From assembly GCA_025618425.1 (NCBI GenBank), contig CM046842.1, positions 30,334,081-30,398,080 on the forward strand: DNA of 64,000 nucleotides, given 5' to 3'. Positions within the stretch are counted from its first letter, which is position 1, and every line of letters starts with the position of its first letter. A model generated the notes under the pieces. That model had not been told where the DNA came from, did not search any database, and was given only the letters and a program-made list of their open reading frames with translations. This document shows, one piece after another, positions 1 to 11,879 of this stretch. This stretch comes from Heliocidaris tuberculata. Lineage: Eukaryota > Echinodermata > Echinoidea > Camarodonta > Echinometridae. The translations under genes and the position numbers were made by a program.

Positions 1-21
1 GAAATTGGGTTTTAGATTAGG

Positions 22-631
22 TTAAAGGCCAAATCCACACTAATATCAAGTTGATTTGAATAAATAAAGTAAAATTAAACAAGCATAACAGTGAAAATTT
101 CACTGAAATCAGATGTAAAATAAGAAAGTTACGGCATGTTGAAGTTTTGCATTATTTCTTGAAACAGTGATATGCATAACATGGGCGGTATGCAAATGAG
201 TGAACCGATGATCTCACACACACTCACTTTACCTTATGTATTTTATTATATGAAATATATATTTCATTTTTTTGCTTCAATAATGTAAAACATGGTTTGA
301 CTCCTTATGGAACAGGTAAAATCATCATTATTGAAACTTATTTTGATACAAGGGAGAGATTCTTTATCATTACATCCATAAAAATTGAAATATTTGAAAT
401 TTCATGTAATAAAATACATAAGGAAAAGTGAGTGGGTGACATCATCGGTTCACTTATTTGCATACCGCCCATGCTATGCTTATCACTGTTTCAAGAAATA
501 ATGCAAAACTTCAAAATGCCGTAACTTTCTTATTTTACATCTGATTTCAGTGAAATTTTCACTGTTATGCTTGTTTAATTATACTCTATTTATTCAAATC
601 AACTTAATATTAGTGTGGAACTGGCCTTTAA
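22..631. repeat. TTAA-flanked foldback element, family A (full copy)
   Basis: The two arms are inverted copies of each other: the left end TTAAAGGCCAAATCCACACT is mirrored by AGTGTGGAACTGGCCTTTAA at the right end. The match continues inward through the motif ATGCAAATGAGTGAACCGATG and its complement. TTAA at both tips fits the target-site preference of piggyBac-like elements. No transposase is encoded, so it is a non-autonomous MITE. A second, internally deleted copy lies at 8813-9303. Confidence 0.8.
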
Positions 632-1029
632 GGGTTAGGTATAGTGTTTTGTCCAGTTTTGAAGTTAAAAATTGGGTTAGTGTAGGAAATTGATGATGAA
701 GCGATTGTCACTAGGGGGGGGGGGGTCACAAAGAGTTAAGTTAGACTTAAAGTGACACTTAAAGTCCTAGTTGCGTGCTGTATTTATTACGCATCACCGC
801 ATTGGTCAGATCATGCTCAGGGGAAGTCAATCAGTGAGATTACGCGTTGAATACCGGATGCGTGATGGCGCTTACGCATGCATGACTCTTGGTACAACTA
901 AAGTCTTTGTGAAACACCCTCAGAGCATGTATCGTACAACCTACACAGCATCACATTGGGGTAAATGAAATTAAGTAGGTTGAGGACTGAAGTGACTATT
1001 GGCCTTCTTTTTTTATTCAATGCCTTTAG
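632..1029. other. Non-coding spacer or intron upstream of the sulfotransferase exon
   Basis: This contains a poly-G run near 714-725 and otherwise ordinary sequence. The last ~30 bases form a pyrimidine-rich tract ending in CCTTTAG at 1023-1029, a good 3' splice site, so this stretch is probably intron. Short reading frames at 771-968 and 965-1029 show no family resemblance. Confidence 0.5.
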
Positions 1030-1678
1030 GTATCACACCGTCCAGGAATTGCTAGAAGCGTCCCAGAGCCAACATGTCTTCCTCAAAGACATGGCCTACG
1101 CCATGACACCTGATCGGCTGCAGTACATCCCCACTGGGTTCCGGCATACTTTCCTCATTAGACATCCTCTCCGGGTTTTCCAGTCCAAACGCAAGGCCAT
1201 GATCGCCCACCTCGCCAAACAGGAAGAACTGGACGTCAACCCCGACGACTTCGACCTCCAGAAGCATGACCCGCTTATGAATTCCGGTCTCGTTTTCAAA
1301 GAAATCTACGATTTGTGGCAACACGTGCGCGCTCACGGTGACCCGAACCCGTTGGTCATCGATGGCGACGAGCTCCTCACGAATCCAGAGCGAATCCTGC
1401 CAAAGTTTTGCCGAGCGGTTGGCGTACCGTACGATGATTCCCTGCTCAAATGGGATGACTCGCCAGAAGTCACGAGGACGTGGAAAACACCGGTGAAAGC
1501 CGATGAAGACCTTCAGATGACTTTCCAGCCATTTTTTGAAAGGTCGATGAACAGCAGCCAATTTTACCCGCCAAGCATAATGCCGAGCCTGGATCACGTG
1601 ACCCCTGACGTCATCCGGTGCACGAATCAAGTCATGAACTATTATAATGAGATGTATGAATCAAGGGTAATGCTTTGA
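1030..1678 (+). CDS. Sulfotransferase-like protein, 3'-terminal exon (partial)
   Basis: The exon begins after CCTTTAG (1023-1029) with one base of a split codon and runs open for about 215 codons to TGA at 1676-1678. The start VFLKDMAYAM resembles the strand after the P-loop in PAPS-dependent sulfotransferases. FLIRHPLRVFQSKRKA matches the 3'-phosphate-binding signature, with the Arg and Ser that contact the PAPS 3'-phosphate. Further on, NPLVIDGDELLTNPERIL resembles the conserved segment that precedes the C-terminal part of the family. The family transfers sulfonate from PAPS to an acceptor; the acceptor cannot be told here. The P-loop half of the domain is absent and must be upstream of the window or lost. 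Base composition is clearly more GC-rich than the flanks. The 192-codon frame on the other strand is a shadow. An isolated exon or pseudogene fragment cannot be excluded. Confidence 0.75.
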
Positions 1679-1741
1679 TGAGGAATCGTGTCTATATAGT
1701 TATGATATATATATTCCTTTTTTTATTATAAAGATATATAC

Positions 1742-1886
<145 letters not shown>

Positions 1887-2235
1887 GTTTGTTTTGTTTG
1901 ATTTTCATTTTGTTTTTATTTTCGGGGGGGGGATTCTTTGGTTTGAAAGGGTTCCTGCCCTAGCTCCTTTGCCCGTCCTTTTGGTGCCTCAAAGGGGGTT
2001 TGATACTTTACATGTTTGAAGCTACTTTTGGGAGAGCCCAATAGCCTTCCGTCAAATTTTAATGGTCATCCAATTTTCATTTTTTGTACTTTGCAGGGAG
2101 TGGGTTCAAAATGCAATAATATTAGCATGTGTAAAGCTACAAGTCATGTACAGATAAGGCCTGGTCAGACCTCACCAAAATGATAATGATAAACTATATG
2201 CATATATAATGTACCGATAACGAAAACGTTAGATA

Positions 2236-2400
2236 GGTGTCGTAGCCGAGAGGTTAAAAAACACTCGACGGGAAATGCGAGGAGCGTGGGTTCGATTCCC
2301 GGTACGGCAATTATGCCCTTGGGTAAGGCATTTATCTACATTGCTGTTTTATCGTACATCAAATAAATGATGTTTGACATATTGATACGTGTGTGAATGT
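2236..2400 (+). mobile_element. tRNA-derived SINE, family S1
   Basis: The head resembles a class II (Leu/Ser-like) tRNA: GTGTCGTAGCCGAGAGGTTA contains an A-box-like segment, and GGGTTCGATTCCC near 2287-2300 is a B box. The body continues with TGCCCTTGGGTAAGGCATTT, a common SINE body motif. An antisense copy with the same tail lies at 39380-39530. It is not a functional tRNA: there is no discernible anticodon stem and an unrelated body is attached. Confidence 0.75.
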
Positions 2401-2553
2401 GTTTCTTTAAAAAAAAAATAGAAAAAATTATAAAAGTGGTGAGACCTCACCGACTTTCGCGAAGCCAGATACGTTGGTTCTGTCGATCAAACAAATGGAC
2501 ACTGCCCTCATCCGTTTTTCTGTCACCGACGTCACATAGAAGGCTCAGATATA

Positions 2554-3310
2554 CAGTGCGTCCCAGAAAAAAATTAACAGTTGGAAAAAGTCAACCCAAA
2601 TAAATATTTCAAGCTTTTCTAAAGAAATTTTTATACCTGTTGATAGCTTAGGGTTTTTTCTATCAAATGACATCAAAATATCAACCAATGTTCTATACTT
2701 GGGGTCTAAGGGGTCTATAAAATACAAGCTGTGCTTTTTGATAGACTCCTCCACTTTTGTTTCTTTACTATGCCTAATATCAATGAAATTATGATAGTAT
2801 TATTGTTTATTATACTATACTTAATTTTTTTAAAATTTTTCCATTTATGTAAACATTTCTTATCGTAATTTTGTTTGATATTATGTTATACCAATTTGTA
2901 TATATATAAAACACTGAAAAACATCATGTGGAAATAAAAGAAACCTTGAAACTTGAGTGAGCAAAAGCCAATTTTGTGAAAGGGTGCAAAATCCGGACTT
3001 GACAAGAACTGATATTGGCTCTGGCTGGTATCAGCCAAGCTGAGTCATGAAAAGGCTTAGAAATTTCCACATTCTGGTCAATAAAAGGCAATTTATGAAA
3101 TAACAGGCTTTGTTTCGAAGTATATCTTTACACATCCCATCAACATTCTATACCTGAGTAAGCAATTAACTACTTTGTTGAGTTTTCCAAAATGTTACTT
3201 TTGGTGAGTCTTTTAATTTCACCTGACTTGCTTACTCAACTATAAAGTTTTGATGAATATATCAGGACATACAGTAAAGAAAGTCTGTTCTTCCATAAAT
3301 TTCTTTTAAT
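2554..3310. mobile_element. Mariner-like foldback element, interrupted copy
   Basis: It begins with TA then CAGTGCGTCCCAGAAAAA, the style of Tc1/mariner inverted repeats, and shares its interior with the intact copy at 29771-30658. Shared stretches include the segments near 2590-2700 and 2955-3080. The right terminus is not recognisable, so the end given is approximate. The copy is split by an insertion at 2702-2954. Confidence 0.6.
2702..2954 (+). mobile_element. Inserted ~253-bp segment within the mariner-like element
   Basis: Compared with the copy at 29771-30658, this piece is extra. It is flanked by ACTTG on both sides (2697-2701 and 2950-2954), consistent with a target duplication. The right end carries AAATAAAAGAAACC, resembling a polyadenylation signal close to a retroposed 3' end. 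A short retroelement fragment is the simplest reading. Confidence 0.5.
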
Positions 3311-3434
3311 GATCAGAATATATATATATTTTGTAGACACGCTATTGTTCTATTTCCATTGGTTTTCATCGTGTGGCCTACTTAACTTATTACGCTGTTT
3401 CTCCTTGTTCTACTTATCTGTCTTCGGATATCTG

Positions 3435-3581
3435 GACCCCGTTTCACAAAACTTGTTATCAGTAACAACTGCCACATTTCTAAGGCAAATTTGCTCTCAA
3501 CGAATCAGATGCAAGGATTTCAGTAGCTTATAACAGTTATTGCAACTTGTTATTGATATTAAGGTTTATGAAACAGGAGCC
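3435..3581. repeat. Short foldback, family B (CCAAT-core MITE), copy 1
   Basis: The ends CCCCGTTTCACAAAACTTGT and TTATGAAACAGG are inverted. The core holds TTTGCTCTCAACGAATCAGA and GCAAGGATTTCAGTAGCTTA, which recur in the other family members listed in this window. Confidence 0.8.
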
Positions 3582-4040
3582 ACCTTGTGAGCTTTCTCAT
3601 TTCATGTATGTCAGTTTGGAAGAACATCATAGTATAGGATTGTCCCCTGAAGAGGATTGTACTTCAAATGCCATCATAATTATCCGAAATATGACGAGAA
3701 ATAGCTGAATTTTTACTGCCGAACATTCATGCCACGTGTGTGCAGTCCCATATACCCATTTCGGTGTGCAGTTCTTGTGCTTTCCAGCGAGATTGGGTCA
3801 ATCTTTTTTTAAAAATCATTTTGCTGATTCTAAAACCTCACAGTATAAACCCATTCTTATTCAAACAAGATCAACCTTTCCCAATCGCTTTGAGACAGTT
3901 TCTTTCATAATGTAATCGAATGACGAGAACTCAACAAGTAATTCCTATTTCACAAATTTCCAGATTAGATCTATAGTGCCCCCAAAGGGTATATATATAT
4001 ATATCTATATATATATATATATATATATCGCACCCAGCCA

Positions 4041-4905
4041 GTGCCGTAGTCAAATGGTTTAATCACTTAAAGGGAAAGTTCACCCTGAAGATTACTTGAG
4101 TTTAAAAAATGCAGAAAAAATAAAGAAAAATATTGGCGAAGGTTTGATGAAAATCGGTCAAATAATAAAAGAGTTATGAGTATTTAAAGTTTTGGATTCG
4201 TGACGTCACATACGAGCAGCTGCCCATTGGTCATGTAATTAATATTCCATATATTCGCATTTTTTTTACGTTCCACGATAAATTAATATTGTTTCTTTTC
4301 AGAATCTAGTACTGAATAACATTTCTGACAATATATCAAATGCACAGACGAAAATATTCTAAATTTTCTGAGAAAACTGTATTTTATGGAATATTTATCA
4401 CATTACATATTGGAGGAGCTGCTCGCATGTGACGTCACAAAATCAAAACTTCAAAAGTCCATGACTCCGTTATTCTTTAACGGATTTTGTCCAAACTTTC
4501 GCCAACATTTTTCTTTATTTTTTCTGCATTTTTTAAACTCAAGTAATCTTCGGGGTGAACTTCCCCTTTAACTGGGAGTGCAAAGGACGTGATTTCGAAC
4601 CCCGGCAAGGCTCTTTTGTCTTATGCAAGGGATTTTGTCCACGTAGCCCCTCTCCACCCATTTGCTACATGGGTACCCAGTGTCATGCGAACATCGCTGT
4701 GGTATAATGCATAGACTATAATCAGCATGTGCGCGCTTGGAAACAGGTGACTGGCTGGAAAGCTCCCTAGAGGAGTGGAGAATGTGCACTGTAATGTGCA
4801 GAATCGCAACTGAATCCAGTTACCAGGGTAATAATCCTGTAAGCGCTTTGGTTGGTCACATATTAACTGGTAAGGCGCTATAAGAAACGGCTATTATTAG
4901 TAGTA
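4041..4905 (+). mobile_element. tRNA-derived SINE, family S2, split by a foldback insertion
   Basis: The left piece (4041-4066) has GTGCCGTAGTCAAATGGTTT, an A-box-like tRNA start. The right piece resumes at 4573 and carries GATTTCGAACCCC, a B box. The body ends with AAGGCGCTATAAGAAACGGC and an (ATT)-like tail. The 3' half recurs at 32328-32525. Removing the TTAA-flanked element at 4067-4572 rejoins the two parts. Confidence 0.65.
4067..4572. mobile_element. TTAA-flanked foldback element, family C, copy 1 (inside a SINE)
   Basis: The ends TTAAAGGGAAAGTTCACCCT and the inverted AGGGGAAGTTCACCCCGAAG match through long arms. TTAA sits at 4067-4070 and 4569-4572. The centre includes GTGACGTCACAT on one arm and GTGACGTCACAA on the other. 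A second, nearly identical copy lies at 17656-18160, suggesting recent spread. Confidence 0.85.
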
Positions 4906-5263
4906 TTTTCACTTTGAGGTTCATAATGACAAACACAGTTACCAAGGTGAAACTTCCCAGATTAATCAGTCGCATATAGGAACCTGGTAGTCCCTGTATT
5001 ACAGGTATCATATCCATGTACGTTCAATTTCATTCGCTTGCCCCCATTGCAAGGCCGTGCATAACAACAATCTTGGAGCAGCGAACAAAATTGCCATCGA
5101 GGGTGGGGTAGTTTGTCAGTTGGGTTGTTCAGTTCGTCTTTCTTCGGTCGATTGCGTATCACTGCAATTGCGTGCTAGTTTGCCGAAGATGTACGGAGAT
5201 TCCTGAATATTACCCGAGCCGGGCTAAGCTCCAAAACACCACGATTGGCGACTTTTCGATCCC

Positions 5264-5545
5264 TTTAAAGGGCGTGTTGCACGGCAAATACGGGTTAACG
5301 CCATCTGCATTTTGTATTGTTGATAATTGCACGTAAACGTGTGGACCTCAGCTAACGGTGGTCAGCGACTTAATCTCTACATGGTTAGGGTTTGCGAAAC
5401 AGACCGAAGTTACCCTTGCTCTTTGGTTTCGCGTATGTTGCATGTTGCACGCATGGCCCGTCCGAAGAGTTGCGGATAAACCCGATTGGCCCCGAGTCAG
5501 GCGACGGGAAAGACACATAGTCTCTTCAGTTTACACGCCCTTTAA
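5264..5545. repeat. TTAA-flanked terminal-inverted-repeat element
   Basis: TTAAAGGGCGTGTTGCA at the left is mirrored by TACACGCCCTTTAA at the right. The inverted match beyond the first ~14 bases is weak by eye. No other copy was seen in the window, so the call is moderate. Confidence 0.5.
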
Positions 5546-5623
5546 GCAAATGGAAGATTAAATAATAATTCAGTAGCCAACGGATTAAAACAGCAGCGGC
5601 GAAGTCATATCTTCATCCAGTCA

Positions 5624-5772
5624 GGGCCCCGTTTCATAAAACTTGTTATCAGTAACAACTGCCCCACTTCTATGACAAATTTGCTCTCAGTCAATCAGAT
5701 GCAAGGATTTCAGTAGCTTTTAACAATTATTGTAACTTGTTATTGATAACAAGGTTTATGAAACGGGGGCCA
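5624..5772. repeat. Short foldback, family B, copy 2
   Basis: The ends are GGCCCCGTTTCATAAAACTT and TTTATGAAACGGGGGCC. The core contains TTTGCTCTCAGTCAATCAGA. Stem arms are of the TTATCAGTAACAA type, as in copies 1 and 3. Confidence 0.85.
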
Positions 5773-5999
5773 GGGATTGATTTTACCTTGAGGTTGATAA
5801 TAAATAGAATTACCTTAGTACAGTCACGTATTTATACTTCATATTTTTGTATATTTATATACCCCCAAGTTAATTTAGAACACCTTTTCCATTTTTATCT
5901 CCCTGGCCTTATCTTTATCACGTTTAATATTTTCATAATAATGCTATTGTCACTTCTTTTTTCTCACGTAAAATGCACGCCCCTCTCAAATCTTAAGAG

Positions 6000-6975
6000 A
6001 GCAGGGGCGTCGCTAGAACATTTTGAATGGGGGGAAGGGGGGTTGTGACACCCAAATTTGTCGGCAAATTTTTATTGTGTGATACCCAAAATTGCCGACA
6101 AAAATGCTGCACCCTAACCCCTATCCCCCCACAAATAATAATAGAATAAAATCGCAGACGTAGAGATCTTGATCATACGGGCCCATTTTCGCAAGGAGGG
6201 AGCTGACGCCTTTTGCCCGAATATCAACTTTTCAATTTCTAATTTTTTTTTGGAACTTTTCGTATTGGAAATGTACATTGAGGGTTACATACAGAAGTTA
6301 TTTTACATTATTACCTGGGAACCTCGGTGCCCAAATATGTGGATATTCTGGCACCTCGCTGCCCGAATATGAAGTGGTGGTTTCCCAAATATATGAACTT
6401 TGAAAATCCTCGGGGGGGGGGATGCAGGCCATTGCCGAAGTAGGACGCCTTTTGCCCGAATATCTACTTTGAAATTTCAAACTTTTTGCGAGAGAGCGAA
6501 GCGAGCGAGAAATTTTTAAAAAACTTTTCGTAGTGAAAATGTACAGAAGTTAAACAAGTTATATAATTATCTGGAAACCTTTCTTCCCCAATATGTGGAT
6601 ATTGTAGCAATTCGCTGCCCGAATATGACTATCGGAACTTTGAAAATCCTAGGGGGGCGGCTGTAGCCCATTGCCGAAGGGAGGGGACGACATTTGCCCG
6701 AAGATTAACATCCCAATGTTTTTGCGAGCGAGCGAAGCGAGCGAGCAATTTTTTTTCCAGTTTTTCCTTCTTTTTTCTTTCCTTCCCTTTTCCTTTCCTT
6801 TTCAGTTTTTGTTTTCCTTTCCTTTCCCCTTCCTTTTCTTTCTTTTTATCCTTTCTCTTTTTTCCTTTTCCTTTTCTCTTTCCTCTTCCCTCTCTCTTTT
6901 TTCCCCTCTTTTTTTTTTTGTTGCCGACAGAGGTGGCGCATTTGCCGACAACAATTTTGTCCGCTAGCGGCGCCC
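6000..6975. repeat. Tandem ~240-bp repeat with GCGAGCGAAGCGAGCGAG motif
   Basis: The phrase GACGCCTTTTGCCCGAATAT starts near 6205 and 6444, and a degenerate version starts near 6686, giving a period of about 240 bp. Each unit includes a purine-rich GCGAGNGAGCGAAGCGAGCGAG-like run, a CCCAAATATGTGGATATT stretch and a poly-G segment before ATTGCCGAAG. Antisense relatives lie at 33420-33790 and 34350-34520. CT-rich simple sequence (6745-6915) follows the last unit. Confidence 0.7.
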
Positions 6976-6997
6976 CTTTAAGAGAGCTGTGGCATTT

Positions 6998-7001
6998 CGA
7001 T

Positions 7002-7034
<33 letters not shown>
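6998..7034. repeat. (GA)n microsatellite
   Basis: A run of GA dinucleotides; frames across it encode only Arg-Glu repeats. Confidence 0.9.
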
Positions 7035-7040
<6 letters not shown>

Positions 7041-7668
7041 AGACGTGATAATACAGAAAACTTACTTCGGTTTAATAGGGTGATCATATCATGTAGTTTA
7101 AGCTTCTACCAACCTACCAAAAACGTGACGAACACACAAAGATCACCAACGCATCTGACTAAGTAATTCGTATAATGGGGTGGATTAGGGAGACTTTCGT
7201 GACAGAGCGGACAAAAGCACCAAATTTCGCATAAACACTCTTTCTTTATTACCATTTATTATTCCTAGGAAACCAAAAAAAAAAAAAAAAAAAATTTCCG
7301 TGTAGGTCACGTGTTTATTTTAGGTAACCGTTGGCAACAAGTACACAGTGCTAACTGCTGAGGGACTATAAGACAATGGTTTGCAATCAATTGCAAATTT
7401 GAAACCACGATTCTGATCGGTTAATGGTCAGCCTTTTTAGCAATATGTGCATGGAAAGCTGATTTTGATTGGCCCTTGCCATTTTGCAATAATTGATTGT
7501 AAACCTATGTGTTATACGGGGTACTGAGGTAAATAGTGAAGGCTCTTGTTTCTCAGACAACAGATCCTGGGTTCGATTTTTGCTCCTTGTTTACATCCTT
7601 TGACACTTTTTTTCTTTCTTTCTAACCCACATTATGTCCTTCTTTACCTATGCAGATGTATCAAAACA

Positions 7669-7912
7669 ATGGGTGAATTCAAGTTCGGTGTTGAAAGCTG
7701 GTGTTGATGTTGGGGCAAAACTAGCACCAGCCACAACACCGAACCTGAAATGAAGATGGTGCTGGGATTGACTTCACTAGGTGTTGAGCTATCAATAATG
7801 TGATTGGTATTATTTTTATAAACCCGAATTCGGTGTTGGGGCTAGAATCAGCAGCCCAATTCACGCTCTCAACACCAACACCAACACTAACACCGAACTT
7901 AAAATCACCCAA
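7669..7912. repeat. Foldback element, family D (CACCGAACTT ends), copy 1
   Basis: The left end TGGGTGAATTCAAGTTCGGT is mirrored by CACCGAACTTAAAATCACCC. The interior contains AACACCAACACC-type repeats. Reverse-orientation copy 2 at 34067-34312 matches it closely over the full length. Frames across it are low-complexity and not considered genes. Confidence 0.85.
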
Positions 7913-7972
7913 TGAGTACCTGTTAGCATAAATAGTGATGAGCCTACCCTGTGTAAATTAGACCATTATCAC

Positions 7973-8005
<33 letters not shown>

Positions 8006-8812
8006 ACTCAGTATTAATATGAAATAAGGTACATAATTGCAAAAGTGAGACAGGGTGCGTAATTCCGAAAAAAATAAAATAACGTTCATAATTCCGAAAC
8101 TCAGATAGTATATAATAATAAATTAATTCTTCCGAAGGTTCCTAATTCCGACCTGACTTTTCGCCATTTCATAATGAAGAATGCAGGCATATCTACGTCT
8201 GCCTATTTGTTTCCCCAGCTAATGAAAAGATCTGAATGACGTCATAGATCACTTCGGCAGTAATGTTGAATACTTGTAAGATAAAGAGACTGAGTCGTCA
8301 GTGTCTGTGTGCATATATCATAATTCGCTGCCACCAGATTTTGGTTATATTACCAAATTATCAAATAATATGCGTGAGGTCTCCCAGGCAAGCAGCGAAA
8401 CCAGGGACATGGGTCTGACCATTGGTCTGTCCTTGTTTGCAGGCGCAAAGCCTGGTCAGTCGTAAAAGAGTGTCTGCACTGTAAGACTACCAAGGCCCTA
8501 TATACTAAAGCTGTTCCTGACCAGTAGGTAGCTGGGTTAGGCTTCTCTCAAGAAACAAGGATTTTCTGATAAAGTGTCAAATTAGGGTCTGTGCTTGCAG
8601 ACTAGGTCTGGGGAGCTGGGGAGATTTATGATGACATTTCCTTAAACTGTAGTAGGAAGAGGGCACAATGCATTACACAAGAACTGCCTGTCATTAAAAT
8701 GAAGTCCACCCTCGGTGATTGACTGCACCCGTTATAAGACAAACATCCGAAAGGTGTCACATCATCATGAGAACATACGACTATCATAACTATGTGGCTT
8801 TAAATTTAACAT

Positions 8813-9303
8813 TTAAAGGCTAAATCCACACACATGAAACAGTGATATGCATAACGTGGGCGGTATGCAAATGAGTGAACCGATGAAGTCACACACTCAC
8901 TTGTCCTTATGTATTTTATTACATGAAATTTCAAATATTTCAACTTTTATGGATGTGATAATGAATCTTTCCCTTGTATCAAAGTAAGTTACAATAATGA
9001 TGATTTTACATGTTTAATAAGGAGCGAAACCATGTTTTACATTATTGATGCAAAAATTGAAATATATGGTATTTCATGTAATAAAATACATAAGGAAAAG
9101 TGAGTGTGTGACATCATCGGTTCACTCATTTGCATACCGCTCATGTTATGCATATCACTGTTTCAAGAAATAATGCAAAACTTTAAAATGCCGTAACTTT
9201 CTTATTTTACATCCGATTTCAATAGAATTTTCACTATTATGCTTGTTTAATTTTACTCTATTTATTCAAATCAACTTGATATTAGTGTGGACTTGGCCTT
9301 TAA
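8813..9303. repeat. TTAA-flanked foldback, family A, internally deleted copy
   Basis: The right arm matches the 22-631 element throughout. The left arm jumps from TTAAAGGCTAAATCCACAC straight to ATGAAACAGTGATATGC, so roughly 110 bases are missing. TTAA lies at 8813-8816 and 9300-9303. Confidence 0.8.
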
Positions 9304-9397
9304 CAATTTCGCCAAGCAACTTCCACCATAACGTCCCTCAAGGAAATAGACAACTGCATGTAGTCACTTCGACCGAATTCCATATACGATATAGTCT

Positions 9398-9790
9398 GGG
9401 AGCCTGTCTCGAAATAGTCACTCCATTTTACCCAAAAGATTTGACCCCGTACTGTTACTTAGACCAATTCTAAGTCATTGACAAAAAGGTTGTCAGCCTG
9501 ACCGTAGCCGTTGGGTTTAGCCCCCAGAGCCCCCCAAAGAAGCCCCAAAGTTGGGCCGATTTCATCCCATCTCCCCCATGTACCAAACTTTGTCAGTAGG
9601 AAGTAGTACAAAACACAAATAACTGACAAAAATATCTGTTGAGATGGGATGTCAGACGGCCCCTAAAAACTGGCGTATATTTTTCCCCTTGAAGCCCAGG
9701 GACCAAATTTTGTCAGAAATTTCCGGGGTCTCCCCAGGATCGCTGCCCCTTTGAAAATGCAAATATCTGATAACCCATACTACACGGGAT
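9398..9790 (+). repeat. Single arm of the large foldback family E
   Basis: The sequence from GAGCCTGTCTCGAAATAGTC onward matches one arm of the hairpin at 22611-24126, including ACAAAAAGGTTGTCAGCCTG. The second arm is absent. Confidence 0.75.
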
Positions 9791-11879
9791 GGACCCTGCA
9801 TGCTACATCTCATGACGTTTATTATTGATTATTATTTTTCGATCGGAGCGTGTCTATCGCCGCTGAAGACGGTAAAAACAGTGAGCGGAAAGAACGATTT
9901 TATTGATCGCCTTTTTTGACGGCCTGTGCAACAATAACTCGACCAGTAATAAATCGGATCAAGACGGCCCGAACTCGCCCATAGGGTGAAATTCCAGGGG
10001 CACTTTTGTTATTGTGCAGGGTGTCGTTTCGAGAAGAGTGGGTACATCTGACACATCGAATGATATCAAAGAGTTTCGCAACATGAATACATATTCAAGG
10101 TGAAGAACAACGGTAAATAGTCAGACTTGTCCGATAACGAAAACGATAACTATACTCACAAATCGTGCATTGCCAAATCGCCTAAGCGTCGTTTATTAAC
10201 TGGAAAATGAGGAAATCGTTACGGTAGGCCAGAATAAGTGATATCTAGTAATAAGCTTCCCTAATCAATTTTATATAGTCTTGGTGGCATTGCTCGGCAT
10301 CTTATTTTTCTTTTTCAGGACAAAACCTAGAGCCAATCGTATTTGGTCCTTCAAGGTGACGTTAGTTTTCAAGAATCATGCGGGTAGGGTCCGTCGTGCT
10401 TGATTAACAGAACCAAACCGATTTTATCGGTCAGGTCACTTAGGTGTGACCACTTCTATCGGTATAATTATAGGTACATTTTATATGCGTATACATTATT
10501 GTTATCGTTATTGGACAAGTCTCACCCTCCTTAATTGTTGACAAAGGTGTATGTTAATGTCCAAAAGTTTAGAGTACGAAGTGGCTCAGGGCGAGTTACC
10601 ATCAAACCTCACCCCCCCCCCCCGCCCACTCTCTCTTTCTCTGGAATACAATGAGAACAATAGCTTTTACGTGGACATGAAAGAACACAAATATAGCCGC
10701 TTTTGTATTCGCTGCATGTCAAATGGTATAACCCAACAAACGGTCCTTACGTAAATACTATCGAATTTGTAATGCACGAACAGTTATATGCTAAGTGGTA
10801 CTGGTATAGCGCTTACTTGCAAACGCGTGCACTGTTACGACATAGGATTATGTCGCACTTGAAATAATATATATACACGTAACTTAATGCTGTTTCCGCT
10901 TCGGAACATCTTGTCTTGAAAAGTTCCTGTTTAATTCACCATCGCTACCTCCTTATCAAACACGAGAGTGAAATACGATCATCTCCATAACACAATTTAG
11001 TCGCCAATAAAAAAAAACAAACAAAAAAACATGGAGTTCTGTATTGACCATGCACTTTCATCGATTGAAAATATGCACGAGAAATGTTTCCAGATTCTCT
11101 ATTGACCATTTTCCAATGTTTTTCAAGTAAGTATTTCATTAATTTTCCTTTTTTTTTGTTGCTGAAGACTTTTGTCTAAATAATTCGTAGTAAACGTATA
11201 TTTATTTCGCTCACTGACACAGCTATATGCTTTTTGAGTTGTTGTGCCTTCCAACTATTTGATGCAAACTTTATATTTTGTACTTATTTTGTTTTTAGTG
11301 AAGTAAATGTCGTTTTCAACTTGAACTTGAAAGAATGGCCCATTTTTAAAAGGGATCCCCAACAGTCTCTGGTATGGGGTGACTGACAACAGGGGCGTCC
11401 ATCTGTTTTTTCGGATCGGGGATGAAGGTATATAGCACCCTTCATGTTATTTTTTAATGCCTCTTAATTACCAGCTTCTCCACGGTTACATGAAGCAGGG
11501 TAAATTAGAGAATTTGCGCGCGGCGAAATTGAAGTCTGTTCGTGTAATACCTTTTGTATTTCATTGTCTGGAAGGTCCCCCAATATTTTATTTTGGGGAA
11601 ACTGCACCCTGGCCCGCATGGATCGACGAACCTAACTGATAATCACCTCTTTGGGTAGGCCTCTACTCTTTATGAATATTGTACTGTATATTGATTTCTT
11701 GTTGAGAAACAATTCTCCCCTTTAAATGAAATATAAATCATTATTTTGCAGAAATGCTTAAAGACAAAAAGCTTTGGAAAAAAGAAAGAGGTCCTTATTA
11801 AAGTAAAAAAAAAAATAAAAATAAAATAAAGAAAAAAGTCCTGCTCAGCTAAACAAAACACGTAGAAATATTGGCAAAT
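9791..11879. other. Spacer with one probable foldback and no recognisable gene
   Basis: CAGACTTGTCCGATAACGAA near 10122 is mirrored by TTATTGGACAAGTCT near 10508-10523, suggesting a ~400-bp foldback at about 10121-10526. Related CCGATAACGATA motifs occur near 2210 and 12985. A poly-C run lies near 10612-10623. The remainder is AT-rich without coding signal; short frames here are not supported. Confidence 0.45.

Noticed and set aside
1052..1630. 192-codon frame on the minus strand
   Set aside because: Shadow of the sulfotransferase exon. The plus-strand frame has the family motifs and splice site.
2236..2330. Possible functional tRNA gene
   Set aside because: A and B boxes are present but the sequence continues into a SINE body and the cloverleaf cannot be completed.
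6629..7087. 152-codon minus and 98-codon plus frames
   Set aside because: Low-complexity Lys/Glu/Arg and Phe/Ser runs from CT-rich and GA-rich DNA.
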